64,000 nucleotides of DNA from assembly GCF_000154445.1 (NCBI RefSeq), contig NZ_DS499569.1. One strand, written 5' to 3'. Under the pieces are notes generated by a model. It saw nothing but the letters and a program-made list of their open reading frames with translations, made no database searches and was not told the DNA's origin. Made by a program: the position numbers and the translations under genes. Within the stretch, counting starts at the first letter, position 1. Each line of letters opens with the position of its first letter. Shown here in pieces: positions 46,404-55,645 of this stretch. This DNA is from Intestinibacter bartlettii (GTDB lineage: Bacteria > Bacillota > Clostridia > Peptostreptococcales > Peptostreptococcaceae).

Positions 46404-46928
46404 TTAAACGTCTTCAACTATGCCTATATATGGTAAGTTTCTATATTTTTCTGCATAGTCTATTCCATATCCAACTATGAATTTGTCTTCTATAACAAAT
46501 CCTACATAGTCAACTGGTATATCAGCCTTTCTTCTTTCTGGCTTGTCTAAAAGTGTACATATTTTTAAAGATTTTGGTTCTCTAGCACCTAATTCTTTTG
46601 TTAAGTTGCTTAAAGTTAATCCTGAATCTATTATGTCTTCAACTATTAAAACATTTTTTCCTTTTATATCTACATCTAAGTCTTTAAGTATTTTTACTGA
46701 TCCTGAAGATTCCATTGCATTTCCATAACTAGATACACTCATGAAATCCATATTTACATCTAAATTTATATTTCTTATTAAATCAGCTACAAATACACTT
46801 GCTCCTTTAAGTATACCTACTACTAATAAGTCTTGTCCTTCAAAATCTTTTTCTATTTGTTTTCCTAATTCAGCTACTCTCGCTTTTATTTCTTCTTCAG
46901 TTAACATTGTTTTTGTAATCTTAAACAT
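46404..46928 (-). CDS. hpt: Hypoxanthine phosphoribosyltransferase
   Basis: This purine-salvage enzyme converts hypoxanthine and guanine with PRPP to IMP and GMP. The 174-residue length is normal. The PRPP-binding loop NVLIVEDIIDSGLTLSNL (about 94-111), the N-terminal LLVVGILKGASVFVADL (about 34-50) and the base-binding VGFVIEDKFIVGYGIDY (about 142-158) are visible. It is monocistronic, and no ftsH or tilS neighbour is present as in Bacillus. Confidence 0.95.
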   Translation of the reverse strand: MFKITKTMLTEEEIKARVAELGKQIEKDFEGQDLLVVGILKGASVFVADLIRNINLDVNMDFMSVSSYGNAMESSGSVKILKDLDVDIKGKNVLIVEDIIDSGLTLSNLTKELGAREPKSLKICTLLDKPERRKADIPVDYVGFVIEDKFIVGYGIDYAEKYRNLPYIGIVEDV

Positions 46929-47252
46929 TTTTATCCTCCTAAAAAAACATATGATTCTATTATATATTTAAATTTCAATTGTATCAATACAAATATTTTT
47001 TTTGCTAAAACAAGTAATCTTCATAGATTCATATTTTATACCAATTTTCTTTATTAAAATTAGTATGTTTCAATATTTATTTCTTTTTTTAATATTTCTG
47101 TTTTTTTATTTAAAAAAACAAATTGGTTGCCTTTTTCAGTTGTACCATACGTAAAAATGTGTTTATATATATATTATTGATTATATTTATAGATATATTA
47201 TAATTTTATTAAGAAAATATTTTCTTATATAAATTTCAAGGGAGGATTTAAG
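46929..47252. other. AT-rich intergenic region between hpt and a divergent aminotransferase gene
   Basis: This 324-bp stretch holds the divergent promoters. No reading frame, riboswitch or hairpin with a T-run stands out. Only the GGGAGG ribosome binding site near 47241 is clear. Confidence 0.5.
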
Positions 47253-48329
47253 ATGAGTGTAAATCATGGTGCTAATTTATATGATTTATCAAGTAAATAT
47301 GGATTTTCAAAAGATGAATTTATGGATTTCAGTTCTAATATAAATCCTTTTGGTACTTCAAATAAGGCAAAAGAATATATAATTAACAATATAAATATGG
47401 TATCTATGTATCCAGATCCAGAGTATGTAAATTTAAAAAAATCTATATCTACATATTGTGGGTGTTTAAGCAAAAATATAGTTTTAGGAAGTGGAGCTAC
47501 AGAATTAATTTCATCATTTATAAAAACTATAAACCCTAAAAAAGCTCTATTATTGTCACCAGCATACTCTGAATATGAAAATGAGTTAAATAAAATAAAT
47601 TGTGAAATTGTAAAATATTTTTCTAAAGAAGAAAATAATTTTATTATAGATACAAAAGAATTGGTAAGCGCTATAAATAGTGGAAATTATGGATTAAGCA
47701 TAATATGTAATCCAAATAATCCTACTGGTTTTGCTTTTTCTAGAGATGAAATTGAATATATTTTAAAAAACACAAATTGCTACATTATGATTGATGAAAC
47801 TTATATAGAATTTACAGATACAGCTATGTATTCATGTACTAGCTTAGTAGATAAGTACAATAAATTATTCGTAATTAGGGGAACATCAAAATTCTTTTCA
47901 ACTCCTGGAATCAGACTTGGATATGGACTTATTGGAGACAAAAAGGTTAAAAATGAAATAAGTAAAAATTTAGATTTATGGAATATAAACATAATAGCTG
48001 CTTCTATGGGTGAAATAATGTTCTTAGATGACAATTTTATATCAACTACTATAGATACAATGCTTAGAGAAAGAAATTATTTAACTAATTCTTTAAATAC
48101 AATAGACGATTTAACAGTCTACCCTAGCCAAGGTAATTTTATCTTATGTAAAATAGCTTCTAAAAAATTTAGTGCTAAAGAATTAAGAGAAAAATTACTT
48201 CCTAAAAAGATAATTATAAGAGATTGTAATTCATTTGACGGTCTTTCTGAATACTACTTTAGAGTATGTATTTTAAAACCCGAAGAAAATAAAACTCTTA
48301 TTAAGAACTTAAAATCTATTTTTAAATAA
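47253..48329 (+). CDS. Class I/II PLP aminotransferase, CobD/HisC-like
   Basis: This is a 358-residue fold-type I PLP enzyme. The start MSVNHGANLYDLSSKYGFS and DFSSNINPFG are typical of threonine-phosphate decarboxylase (CobD). NPNNPTGF (about 152-159), DETYIEF (about 178-184) and the PLP lysine RGTSKFFSTPGIRLGY (about 209-224) follow. CobD makes aminopropanol phosphate for cobalamin, but no cobalamin genes are nearby, so a HisC-like or other role is possible. It is monocistronic with a strong terminator. Confidence 0.8.
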   Translation: MSVNHGANLYDLSSKYGFSKDEFMDFSSNINPFGTSNKAKEYIINNINMVSMYPDPEYVNLKKSISTYCGCLSKNIVLGSGATELISSFIKTINPKKALLLSPAYSEYENELNKINCEIVKYFSKEENNFIIDTKELVSAINSGNYGLSIICNPNNPTGFAFSRDEIEYILKNTNCYIMIDETYIEFTDTAMYSCTSLVDKYNKLFVIRGTSKFFSTPGIRLGYGLIGDKKVKNEISKNLDLWNINIIAASMGEIMFLDDNFISTTIDTMLRERNYLTNSLNTIDDLTVYPSQGNFILCKIASKKFSAKELREKLLPKKIIIRDCNSFDGLSEYYFRVCILKPEENKTLIKNLKSIFK

Positions 48330-48337
48330 TAAAACAA

Positions 48338-48372
48338 AAAAACTGCCTACATTATAAATAGGCAGTTTTTTT
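48338..48372 (+). terminator. Terminator after the CobD-like gene
   Basis: AAAAACTGCCTA (48338-48349) pairs perfectly with TAGGCAGTTTTT (48359-48370) and is followed by T. Confidence 0.92.
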
Positions 48373-48483
48373 ATGGAATTATATTCATTGGGGATAGAAA
48401 TATAACTCCTTTGCAATTTTAAAAGTTTTTAAAATTGACGTTTAAGTGGATATTTTAAATTTTAGTTGATATCATAATTAATA

Positions 48484-48765
48484 TTAAGAAATTTTTCTAA
48501 GGTCCTCAATTTCTCGAAGCCATATTTGGAAAAATTCTTTTTCTTTTCTTTCATTGTAAATCTTTCTAAGAGATTTTACTGAAGCTTCTCTAACTTCTGG
48601 ATTTGAATCTACTAATCCATCTTTCATTTTATATAGAACTTCATCTATATCTACAAAATTTCCAAGTGCTGTATATGCTGCAGCTCTTATCTTATAATTA
48701 TCTGAATTTGTACAAGCTATCAAATTTTCCATTAAAGCATTTTTCTCTTCAAATTGATTATTCAT
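48484..48765 (-). CDS. Small HEAT-repeat protein
   Basis: This 93-residue helical protein has two HEAT-like repeats: SDNYKIRAAAYTALGNFVD (about 20-38) and DSNPEVREASVKSLRKIYNE (about 52-71). It may act as a protein-binding scaffold. It has a GGAGG ribosome binding site. It is divergent from the aminotransferase at 49064, with no further context. Confidence 0.7.
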   Translation of the reverse strand: MNNQFEEKNALMENLIACTNSDNYKIRAAAYTALGNFVDIDEVLYKMKDGLVDSNPEVREASVKSLRKIYNERKEKEFFQIWLREIEDLRKIS

Positions 48766-49063
48766 TATAATCCTCCTTCATCGATTCAAAACTTATGCTC
48801 CCTAGATTTTTTATTAATAACCCTTAACTTCTTTTATTTTATTTATGTTTTAATTATAGATAAGAAATATGAACTTAATATAAATTAAGTCTGATATTTT
48901 TCTTAAGTGAATTTAATAATTTTTAATTTTTTGAATAGATTTTATTTTTTCGCCTCTTTTAGACAAATTTTGGTATATAATAACTAGTATAAGTATATAA
49001 TTTCCTATGTGTTATTAAACTTTTTAATTTTAATTTGCATTTATAATAAGGGGGACATAAAAT

Positions 49064-50254
49064 ATGCAATACAATTTTTCAAACAGATTCAAAAATTTAA
49101 AGCCATCACCAGCTGGTGATATATTAGCAATGATGGGTGATCCTACTTTAATCAAGTTTTCAGGGGGAAATCCTGCAACAGATTCTTTTCCAATAGATAA
49201 AATAACAGAATTTTCAAATGAAGTTCTTACTACTAAACCTCTTTCTGTTTTAGAATACGGTTTAACAGAAGGATATCATCCTTTATTACAAGAAGCAAAG
49301 AAATTCTTAAATAGAGATGGAAATGTTGTAAGAGATGACGATATGATGATATGTACATCTGGTAGCCAACAAATAGCTGATTGCTTAGCTAAAGTAGTAT
49401 GCAATGAAGGTGATACTGTATTAACTGAAGACCCTTCTTTCCTTGGTGTTCTTGATTCAATAAGAAGTAATGGAGCTAACTTAGTTGGTGTAAAAATGGA
49501 AGATGACGGAATAGATTTATCTGATTTAGAAGAAAAGCTACAAATAAAACCAACACCTAAATTTATATATGTTATACCTAACTTCCAAAATCCAACTGGT
49601 ATAACTATGTCACTAGAAAAACGTAAAGCCGTTTATGAATTATGTAAAAAATATGGCGTATTAATACTTGAAGATAATCCTTATGGACAATTGAGATTTA
49701 GTGGCGAAGCTGTACCACCTATAAAATCATTTGATGAAGAAGGTATAGTAATATATGCTGCTAGTTTTTCTAAAATAATAGCACCTGGTATAAGGGTTGC
49801 TTGTGCAGTTGGTAAACCTGAAATTATAGGAGCAATAAAACAAGTTAAATTCTTAAACGATGTACATAGTACTACTTGGAGTCAAGTAATATGTGAAAGA
49901 ATTCTAGCTACTTGTGATATGGATGCTCAAATAGAAAAATTAAAAGAAATCTATGGAGCTAAAAACAAAGTTATGCAAGATGAAATGGCTAAAAACTTCC
50001 ATCCAAGTGTAAAATATACTAAACCAGAAGGCGGAATGTTCGTTTGGGTTACATTACCTGATGGTGTTGATATGATGAAATTTGTAGGTGAAGCATTAGA
50101 AAATAAAGTTGCTTTAGTTCCTGGTACTGCGTTCTTAGCAGATACATCAATGCCTTGTCAAAGCTTCAGAATGAATTTCTCTACTCCATCTACTGAAGAT
50201 ATAATAAAAGGAATAGAAATCTTAGGAAAATTAACTTATAAATACTGTAAATAA
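49064..50254 (+). CDS. PLP-dependent aminotransferase (2-aminoadipate/aromatic type)
   Basis: This is a 396-residue class I aminotransferase of the LysN/ARO8-like group. It has the N-terminal IKFSGGNPATDSFP (about 30-43), LEYGLTEGYHPLL, PNFQNPTGITMS (about 169-180), DNPYGQLRF, the PLP lysine ASFSKIIAPGIRVACAVG (about 229-246) and C-terminal PEGGMFVWVTLP. It would transaminate 2-aminoadipate, aromatic or branched amino acids. It is monocistronic with a GGGGGAC ribosome binding site and its own terminator. Confidence 0.88.
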   Translation: MQYNFSNRFKNLKPSPAGDILAMMGDPTLIKFSGGNPATDSFPIDKITEFSNEVLTTKPLSVLEYGLTEGYHPLLQEAKKFLNRDGNVVRDDDMMICTSGSQQIADCLAKVVCNEGDTVLTEDPSFLGVLDSIRSNGANLVGVKMEDDGIDLSDLEEKLQIKPTPKFIYVIPNFQNPTGITMSLEKRKAVYELCKKYGVLILEDNPYGQLRFSGEAVPPIKSFDEEGIVIYAASFSKIIAPGIRVACAVGKPEIIGAIKQVKFLNDVHSTTWSQVICERILATCDMDAQIEKLKEIYGAKNKVMQDEMAKNFHPSVKYTKPEGGMFVWVTLPDGVDMMKFVGEALENKVALVPGTAFLADTSMPCQSFRMNFSTPSTEDIIKGIEILGKLTYKYCK

Positions 50255-50270
50255 TAACCAATAAAAATAT

Positions 50271-50316
50271 AAAAAGCGAAGAAAATAACTAAATCTTGTT
50301 ATCAACTTCGCTTTTT
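50271..50316. terminator. Bidirectional terminator
   Basis: AAAAAGCGAAG (50271-50281) pairs with CTTCGCTTTTT (50306-50316). An inner ATAAC/GTTAT stem extends the hairpin. Confidence 0.85.
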
Positions 50317-50342
50317 ATATTTAAATTTTATTTTTTTAAGTT

Positions 50343-50883
50343 CTAATCATTTTGTCTATATTGTTTTAAAACCTCACTATAATTTTCTCTAGTAAAATTA
50401 AATGTCTTTATATATGCTATTTTAGATCCTACTATTTTTTCACCTGGTTTAGTATAGTTATGATTTCCATAAGGCCACACGACTCCGACCTCTATACGTA
50501 TTTTATTTACATTTTTATTTATATATAATTTATCAATCTTGCTAATAACTTCTTGTGTAACATCTTCTTGAACTTCATTATACATTTTCGCTAAAATATT
50601 TTTCCTGATTTTGTTCTGACTTTTCTTTTTTAAGCTCATTTTTATAGTTTTCTAATGATGGAACTTTTACTAAATAATAAATATAAGTTCTATCATTCTC
50701 ATCTTCTTTTTCATTTATTTGGACTATTCCTGTGCCTTTTATAGATGTATATTCCCCAAAAATAGATATTATTGCATCTTTCTCGCTACTATTTTCAGAG
50801 AATCCTTTATTAGAATTTTGATTGCAGCCACATGCACAAATAGTAATTCCACAAATTATCAAAAATAATTTTATCCTTTTCAT
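50343..50883 (-). pseudogene. Lipoprotein gene broken by a +1 frameshift
   Basis: Two overlapping frames (50578-50883 and 50343-50639) read as one gene. The first encodes a lipoprotein signal (MKRIKLFLIICGITI, then a Cys-rich lipobox) and the start of the mature part. The second continues with AKMYNEVQEDVTQEVISKID and VWPYGNHNYTKPGEKIVGSK. A run of six A on the minus strand (50626-50631 on plus) is the likely site: with five A the frame joins as NYKNELKKKSQNK and gives 179 residues. The span of 541 bases is 3n+1. The function is unknown. Confidence 0.7.
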
Positions 50884-51000
50884 AAAATTCCCCCGTATAA
50901 TAATTTAAATAACCTCTATTTAACTACTATTCATATTATATTATTGCAAAAAAATTATATATTGTATCTTACTTTTTTGTAAGATTTTAAAACAATATTT

Positions 51001-51403
51001 CTATTCTTTATCATCCCTTATTTCCCAATGTACATCTTCTATTATTTTTGATTTTAGACTATTTTCAAATTCAGTTTTGTAATTTGCAAGCTCTTCATTT
51101 ATTAAGCCTATACCCCATGCTAATATTAAAAAATCATCTATAAATCCAAATCCACCAAAGAAAGCTTCTGGCAGAAAATCAAAACTAGACATAAAATAAA
51201 ATATCGTCACTAAAAAAGTAAGTACTACTTTTATTTTAGCAAAAATACTATATTCTCTATCAGAAAAAAACTCAGGAAGTATAAATAAATTTTTTATAAA
51301 AATAATCCAAATCCTGCTTTTTAAATCTAACTAAAACATTTTTTAACCAATCTAGCACCTTATTTACTATGCTAATTAATATGCTAAAAAAATTATTATT
51401 CAT
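51001..51403 (-). pseudogene. DUF1232 (YkvA-like) membrane protein broken by a +1 frameshift
   Basis: The 3' part (51001-51210 and a little upstream) encodes the DUF1232 core SSFDFLPEAFFGGFGFIDDF. Upstream, a frame beginning at ATG 51403 behind AAGGAGA encodes MNNNFFSILISIVNKVLDWL and shifts near a run of six A on the minus strand (51290-51295 on plus). With five A it reads DYFYKNLFILPEFFSDREYS straight into the DUF1232 core, giving 133 residues. The span of 403 bases is 3n+1. DUF1232 proteins are small membrane proteins of unclear role. Confidence 0.7.
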
Positions 51404-51744
51404 CTTATTCTCCTTACTAAAATTGTATATCTTAATCTTATTAAATTATATATTATTTTACAATACTATTATTTAATATTTAAGAAAATTGTATAAATTA
51501 AAAAATGTTATTTATAATTAAAAGCTATATTTATTACAATTTTATAAATAAGTTTATGTTTTAGTATATTATTTATGAGGTTCTTCTTATGCAATATGCA
51601 TAACTATAGCTAATGTCCCAACATTATGTTCTTGTGGTATTTTAGGCGAATTGAATTTTACATTATGGTGCACAAAAAGAGATGCATAATCTGTATGCAT
51701 CTCTTAAATATATTTTAATTATAAATATATTCATAGATAAAATT
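51404..51744. other. Intergenic region between the DUF1232 and antiporter genes
   Basis: About 340 bp. It contains the DUF1232 promoter area and the antiporter terminator (51677-51705). A 37-codon minus-strand frame (51587-51700) overlaps that terminator, has no ribosome binding site and is not counted as a gene. Confidence 0.5.
51677..51705 (-). terminator. Terminator after the CPA1 antiporter gene
   Basis: AAGAGATGCATA (51677-51688) pairs perfectly with TATGCATCTCTT (51694-51705). TTT follows on the minus strand. Confidence 0.8.
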
Positions 51745-53028
51745 TTATAAAGCATCTGTTTCACTAGCCACCTTATTATCTTCAATCAAAAGATTTAATT
51801 TCTTTGCTACAAATTTTGTGCTTGCACCTTGTATAATCAAAGTTATAAGTATTGTCATAAATACTACTGATGATATAACTTCTTTTCCAGGTATATTCAT
51901 TGATGTTACTATACCACAAAGAGCGGCTGGGATAACACCAGTTTCTCTTACCCACATCATAAATAGTATTTCGTTTTTCTTCCATTTCGCCTGTCTGTCA
52001 ACTAATGTACAGGCTAAAACACATATAGGTCTTACGATAAACATAAAACAAAGAACACTTATAATTGATGGTACAAAGTATTTTCCTACTACTTGCAAAT
52101 CAACTTGGCTACCTAAAATTATAAATATACACATTCTGCAAATTGTACCTAATGTTTCAACTACATGACAATCTGCATCATATGATTTCTGGCTAAGCCA
52201 TAATTTGAAGTTTTGTTTATTACCAGTAACTATACCTACTATGAAACATGACATATATCCACTACCACCAAGTGCTGTAGATAATTCATATGCTATTATT
52301 ACAGATATTATAGATATTATAGGTGTATAGTCCTTGAATATACCTCTAGGGCTGTCATTTACTAAAGCTAGCAAAATAACTCCTGTTAGTAATCCAACTA
52401 CTAAACCTATTATAATCATAATTACAAGTTGATATAAATTTTCTTCTAATGAAAACTTGCCTGATAACATAATCGCCAATACGGCTGATGTTAAAATTGC
52501 GCCTGTTGCATCATTAAAAGCTGATTCACTAATAACTGTTTGTGATACTCTTCTGTCTATTTTTATTTGATTAAAAATAGGAACTAATGTTGCAGGGTCT
52601 GTTGAAGCTATTATACTTCCTGCCAAAAGCGCTACCATTGCACTTGTACCAAATGAAAGTCCTATTACTTGTTGCATAAGAAATGCTGATATCAAAACAC
52701 CTACACTTGAAAGTAATAGTACGCTGACTTTTACATTTTTTAATACTTTCAAACTTATTTCCTTACCACCCATATATAAAATAAAAGCTGATCCAAATGT
52801 AAGAATAAGTTGATTTTCAACTTGATATTGACTAATATCGATAAATTTCAACACTGATGGACCAATAAAAATACCTGCTATCAAAAACAATACAACATCT
52901 GGAACCTTTAAAATGTCACTTAGCTTACTACATATGATTCCTGTCATTGTTACTACTGCAAAAAGTATCAATAAGTTGTTGCATGCAATTGTGTGTATAG
53001 ATGATTCCATAACATTCATCGCCTCCAA
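51745..53028 (-). CDS. Cation:proton antiporter (NhaP/CPA1-like)
   Basis: This 427-residue membrane protein has about twelve helices. SIIASTDPATLVPIFNQIK (about 141-159) and SESAFNDATGAILTSAV (about 166-182) are the NhaP-type ion-binding motifs (the FNDATG region). The C-terminal part is short and lacks TrkA-N/RCK domains. It probably exchanges Na+ or K+ for H+. A second, CPA2-type antiporter gene lies 258 bp upstream on the same strand, separated by a strong terminator. Confidence 0.9.
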   Translation of the reverse strand: MEAMNVMESSIHTIACNNLLILFAVVTMTGIICSKLSDILKVPDVVLFLIAGIFIGPSVLKFIDISQYQVENQLILTFGSAFILYMGGKEISLKVLKNVKVSVLLLSSVGVLISAFLMQQVIGLSFGTSAMVALLAGSIIASTDPATLVPIFNQIKIDRRVSQTVISESAFNDATGAILTSAVLAIMLSGKFSLEENLYQLVIMIIIGLVVGLLTGVILLALVNDSPRGIFKDYTPIISIISVIIAYELSTALGGSGYMSCFIVGIVTGNKQNFKLWLSQKSYDADCHVVETLGTICRMCIFIILGSQVDLQVVGKYFVPSIISVLCFMFIVRPICVLACTLVDRQAKWKKNEILFMMWVRETGVIPAALCGIVTSMNIPGKEVISSVVFMTILITLIIQGASTKFVAKKLNLLIEDNKVASETDAL

Positions 53029-53168
53029 AATTATTTTCCTTATACTTTTATATTAAGCCTTTCATAACTTAAATGCACTAGCTTTAACATTCCTTTAACA
53101 TTTTTAACCATTTTTTAAAATCAAATATAAAATTCTATTAGATATTTTTTTAACATTCTAAGGCATAT

Positions 53169-53221
53169 AAAAAGAAGCTATGGTATAGAATTATTTAAAT
53201 TCTATACCATAGCTTCTTTTT
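53169..53221. terminator. Very strong terminator between the two antiporter genes
   Basis: Twenty-four-base arms (53169-53192 and 53198-53221) pair perfectly, flanked by A and T runs. It terminates the upstream CPA2 gene. Confidence 0.9.
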
Positions 53222-53286
53222 TATATATATTTCAAATTATATTTATATTCAATTATATATTAAACATTAGTTTGTTTATAAGAACA

Positions 53287-54504
53287 TTAAATTGCCAGTG
53301 TAGTGTTTTCACCCGCTTTAGCTTTATCTTCTTTAAATGCTAGTTTTAATAATATAGGTGCAATAATAGTTGTTATTATTACTACTATTAATATAGGAGC
53401 AAAAATTACATTTGATATAATTCCTAATTTTACACCTTTATTTGCTACAATAAGAGCAACTTCTCCTCTTGAAACCATACCTGCTCCGATTTGAAGTGAT
53501 TCCTTATTTGAAAACTTAAACATCTTAGCTCCTAATGCACATCCCCATAATTTTGAGATTATTGCTACTATAGATAATACAACAGCAAATGCTACTATTA
53601 TCATGCTCATTTTAGGTAAAACTAATTTAAGTCCTATACTTGCGAAGAATATTGGTGATAAAAATGCATAAGATAAATCATCTACAGCAAACATGATTTT
53701 CTCTTTTTTAAGACCAACAGCTGATATAATAAGTCCTGTTACAAAAGCCCCTGTTATATCTGCAACACCGAAATACTCTTCAGATATGTACGCTAGTAAT
53801 AAGCATAATCCTATTACTGCTATTACTTGTCTTTTGAAATTTTCTTTATCCATAAACCAATTTTTTAGTATTTTGTAAAGTACAAATGATACTACTGCCA
53901 TAACTACGAAGTATAATACTATTTTTAATAATATAACACTAACTTTTACAGAAGTATCTGCAAAACTTGAAACTACAGATAATGCTATTATTCCTAATAT
54001 ATCATCAATTATAGCTGCACCTAATAATGCATTTCCTACGTTTGAATTTAATTTGCCCATTTCTCTAAGTGTTTCAACAGTTATACTAACTGATGTAGCC
54101 GTTAAAATTACACCTACGAATACACTTTCTAGGAATAAATTGCTATCTCCCATAACATCTTGCATTCCAAATTTACCAAATAAATAAGTTGTTCCTAAAC
54201 CTAGTGCAAAAGGAATTAATACACCTAAAATAGCGATTGTAAAGCATGCTTTTCCTTGCTTTTTAAGTGCATCTATATCAGTCTCTAATCCTGCAATAAA
54301 CATTAAGAATATTACACCGATTTCTGATAGCTGCATTATAAATTCACTTTCTACAACTAAGTTTAATACTCCTGGACCAATTATGATTCCCGCTAATAAT
54401 GCCCCTACTACTTGTGGTAATTTGATTCTTCTAGATATCAACCCTAATAATTTCGTTGAAAATAAAATTAATGATATCTCAAATAAAAAATAATACGAAT
54501 TCAT
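53287..54504 (-). CDS. Cation:proton antiporter (Kef-type, CPA2)
   Basis: This is a 405-residue polytopic membrane protein of the NapA/Kef family. It has QVVGALLAGIIIGPGVL (about 31-47), FMAGLETD in the form FIAGLETDIDAL (about 68-79), ILTATSVSITVETLREMG (about 133-150) and GAAIIDDILGIIALSVV (about 162-178), the last with the paired Asp of electrogenic antiporters. No C-terminal NAD-binding RCK domain is present. Likely Na+/H+ or K+/H+ exchange. Confidence 0.9.
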   Translation of the reverse strand: MNSYYFLFEISLILFSTKLLGLISRRIKLPQVVGALLAGIIIGPGVLNLVVESEFIMQLSEIGVIFLMFIAGLETDIDALKKQGKACFTIAILGVLIPFALGLGTTYLFGKFGMQDVMGDSNLFLESVFVGVILTATSVSITVETLREMGKLNSNVGNALLGAAIIDDILGIIALSVVSSFADTSVKVSVILLKIVLYFVVMAVVSFVLYKILKNWFMDKENFKRQVIAVIGLCLLLAYISEEYFGVADITGAFVTGLIISAVGLKKEKIMFAVDDLSYAFLSPIFFASIGLKLVLPKMSMIIVAFAVVLSIVAIISKLWGCALGAKMFKFSNKESLQIGAGMVSRGEVALIVANKGVKLGIISNVIFAPILIVVIITTIIAPILLKLAFKEDKAKAGENTTLAI

Positions 54505-54680
54505 ACAATGTGACCTCTACTTTCATAATGTTTTATTTTAAATGCTTTACTTAACGTACATGCTATTATACACCTATTAAAATGATATGATAAGTAAAAT
54601 TTTAAATATTTTTACAAAAAATTTCAGGAAAACACTTTTTATGGTAATCAAAGAGGGATTTTTCCTATTTATATCACACA

Positions 54681-54710
54681 AAAAGGATAGATTGTTAAAT
54701 CCATCCTTTT
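54681..54710 (-). terminator. Terminator after ptb
   Basis: AAAAGGAT (54681-54688) pairs with ATCCTTTT (54703-54710), with an inner GAT/ATC extension. The minus strand continues with T-rich sequence. Confidence 0.75.
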
Positions 54711-54733
54711 ATATCTAATCAATATTCTATATA

Positions 54734-55645
54734 TTATTTTTTGTGAGCTGCAACTATAGCACCGTATGCTATAGAATATAATTTTGATTCATGTGTATCT
54801 GCTCTTGATACAAGTACTATCGGAGCCTTTGCACCCATTATTATGCCAGCAGATTTTGCCCCTGCTGCATATGTAAATGCCTTTCCGATTCCATTTCCAA
54901 CTTCTATTGTAGGCATAAGAATTATATCTACATCACCGCCTACTTCAGTTTTAAACCCTTTTACTTCGCAAGCTTCTTTTGATACTGCTAAGTCAAATGC
55001 CAAAGGCCCTTCAACGATTACATTTTCTCCAAATTCTCCATTTTTACAAGCATCTTCTAATTCTTTAGCATCTACTGTAGCTTGCATTTTAGGATTGACT
55101 TTTTCTTTTGCTGCTAATGCACAAACTTTTATAGTTTCAAGCCCTAGAGGTTCTGTTGCTTTTATAGCATTTTTTAATATTTTTACCTTTTGTTCATAAT
55201 TAGGAGCTATATTCATTCCTCCATCTGTTGTAACTAATAATTTTGGATAAAAATCAGCTTCATAAACCATAACATGGCTAAGTAAACTATCTGTTCTAAG
55301 TCCCCATTCTTTATTTAAAACTGCTTTTAAGATTACAGATGTATCTAAAAGACCTTTCATAACAAAGTCTGCTTCTTTTGATGAAACTAATTTTACAGCA
55401 ACTTCAGCACATTCTTCTATAGTCTCTTTATCTATTATTTTTATTCCATTTAAATCAAAATTTATTTCATCACTTATCTTTCTTATTTTATCTTCTTGAC
55501 CTACTAAAATAGGCGTTATTATATTCATTTCAGTAGCACTTTTTATAGCTAAAAGGACTTCTTCATCATGTGCTGCTGCAACAGATAATACTACTTTTTC
55601 GCTTCCTTTTAAAACATCTAACATTTGATCTAATTTCTTAATCAT
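54734..55645 (-). CDS. ptb: Phosphate butyryltransferase (phosphate acyltransferase)
   Basis: Ptb converts acyl-CoA plus phosphate to acyl-phosphate. The 303-residue length is typical. SVAAAHDEEVLLAIKSATEM (about 21-40), ADFVMKGLLDTSVILKAVLN (about 92-111) and VTTDGGMNIAPNYEQKV (about 138-154) belong to the Pta/Ptb family. It begins within the last codons of the merR gene (8-bp overlap), and its AAGGAG ribosome binding site lies inside merR codons, so translation is coupled. With buk it generates ATP from acyl-CoA supplied by IorAB. Butyryl, isobutyryl, isovaleryl or arylacetyl groups are all possible. Confidence 0.9.
   Translation of the reverse strand: MIKKLDQMLDVLKGSEKVVLSVAAAHDEEVLLAIKSATEMNIITPILVGQEDKIRKISDEINFDLNGIKIIDKETIEECAEVAVKLVSSKEADFVMKGLLDTSVILKAVLNKEWGLRTDSLLSHVMVYEADFYPKLLVTTDGGMNIAPNYEQKVKILKNAIKATEPLGLETIKVCALAAKEKVNPKMQATVDAKELEDACKNGEFGENVIVEGPLAFDLAVSKEACEVKGFKTEVGGDVDIILMPTIEVGNGIGKAFTYAAGAKSAGIIMGAKAPIVLVSRADTHESKLYSIAYGAIVAAHKK

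Noticed and set aside
48414..48437. AT-rich inverted repeat CAATTTTAA/TTAAAATTG after the CobD-like gene
   Set aside because: The stem is almost entirely A-T and lacks a T-run in either direction, so it is too weak to call a terminator.
51587..51700. A 37-codon minus-strand frame downstream of the CPA1 antiporter gene
   Set aside because: Its start overlaps the antiporter terminator, it has no ribosome binding site, and no homology is recognised. It could be a gene remnant but cannot be supported.
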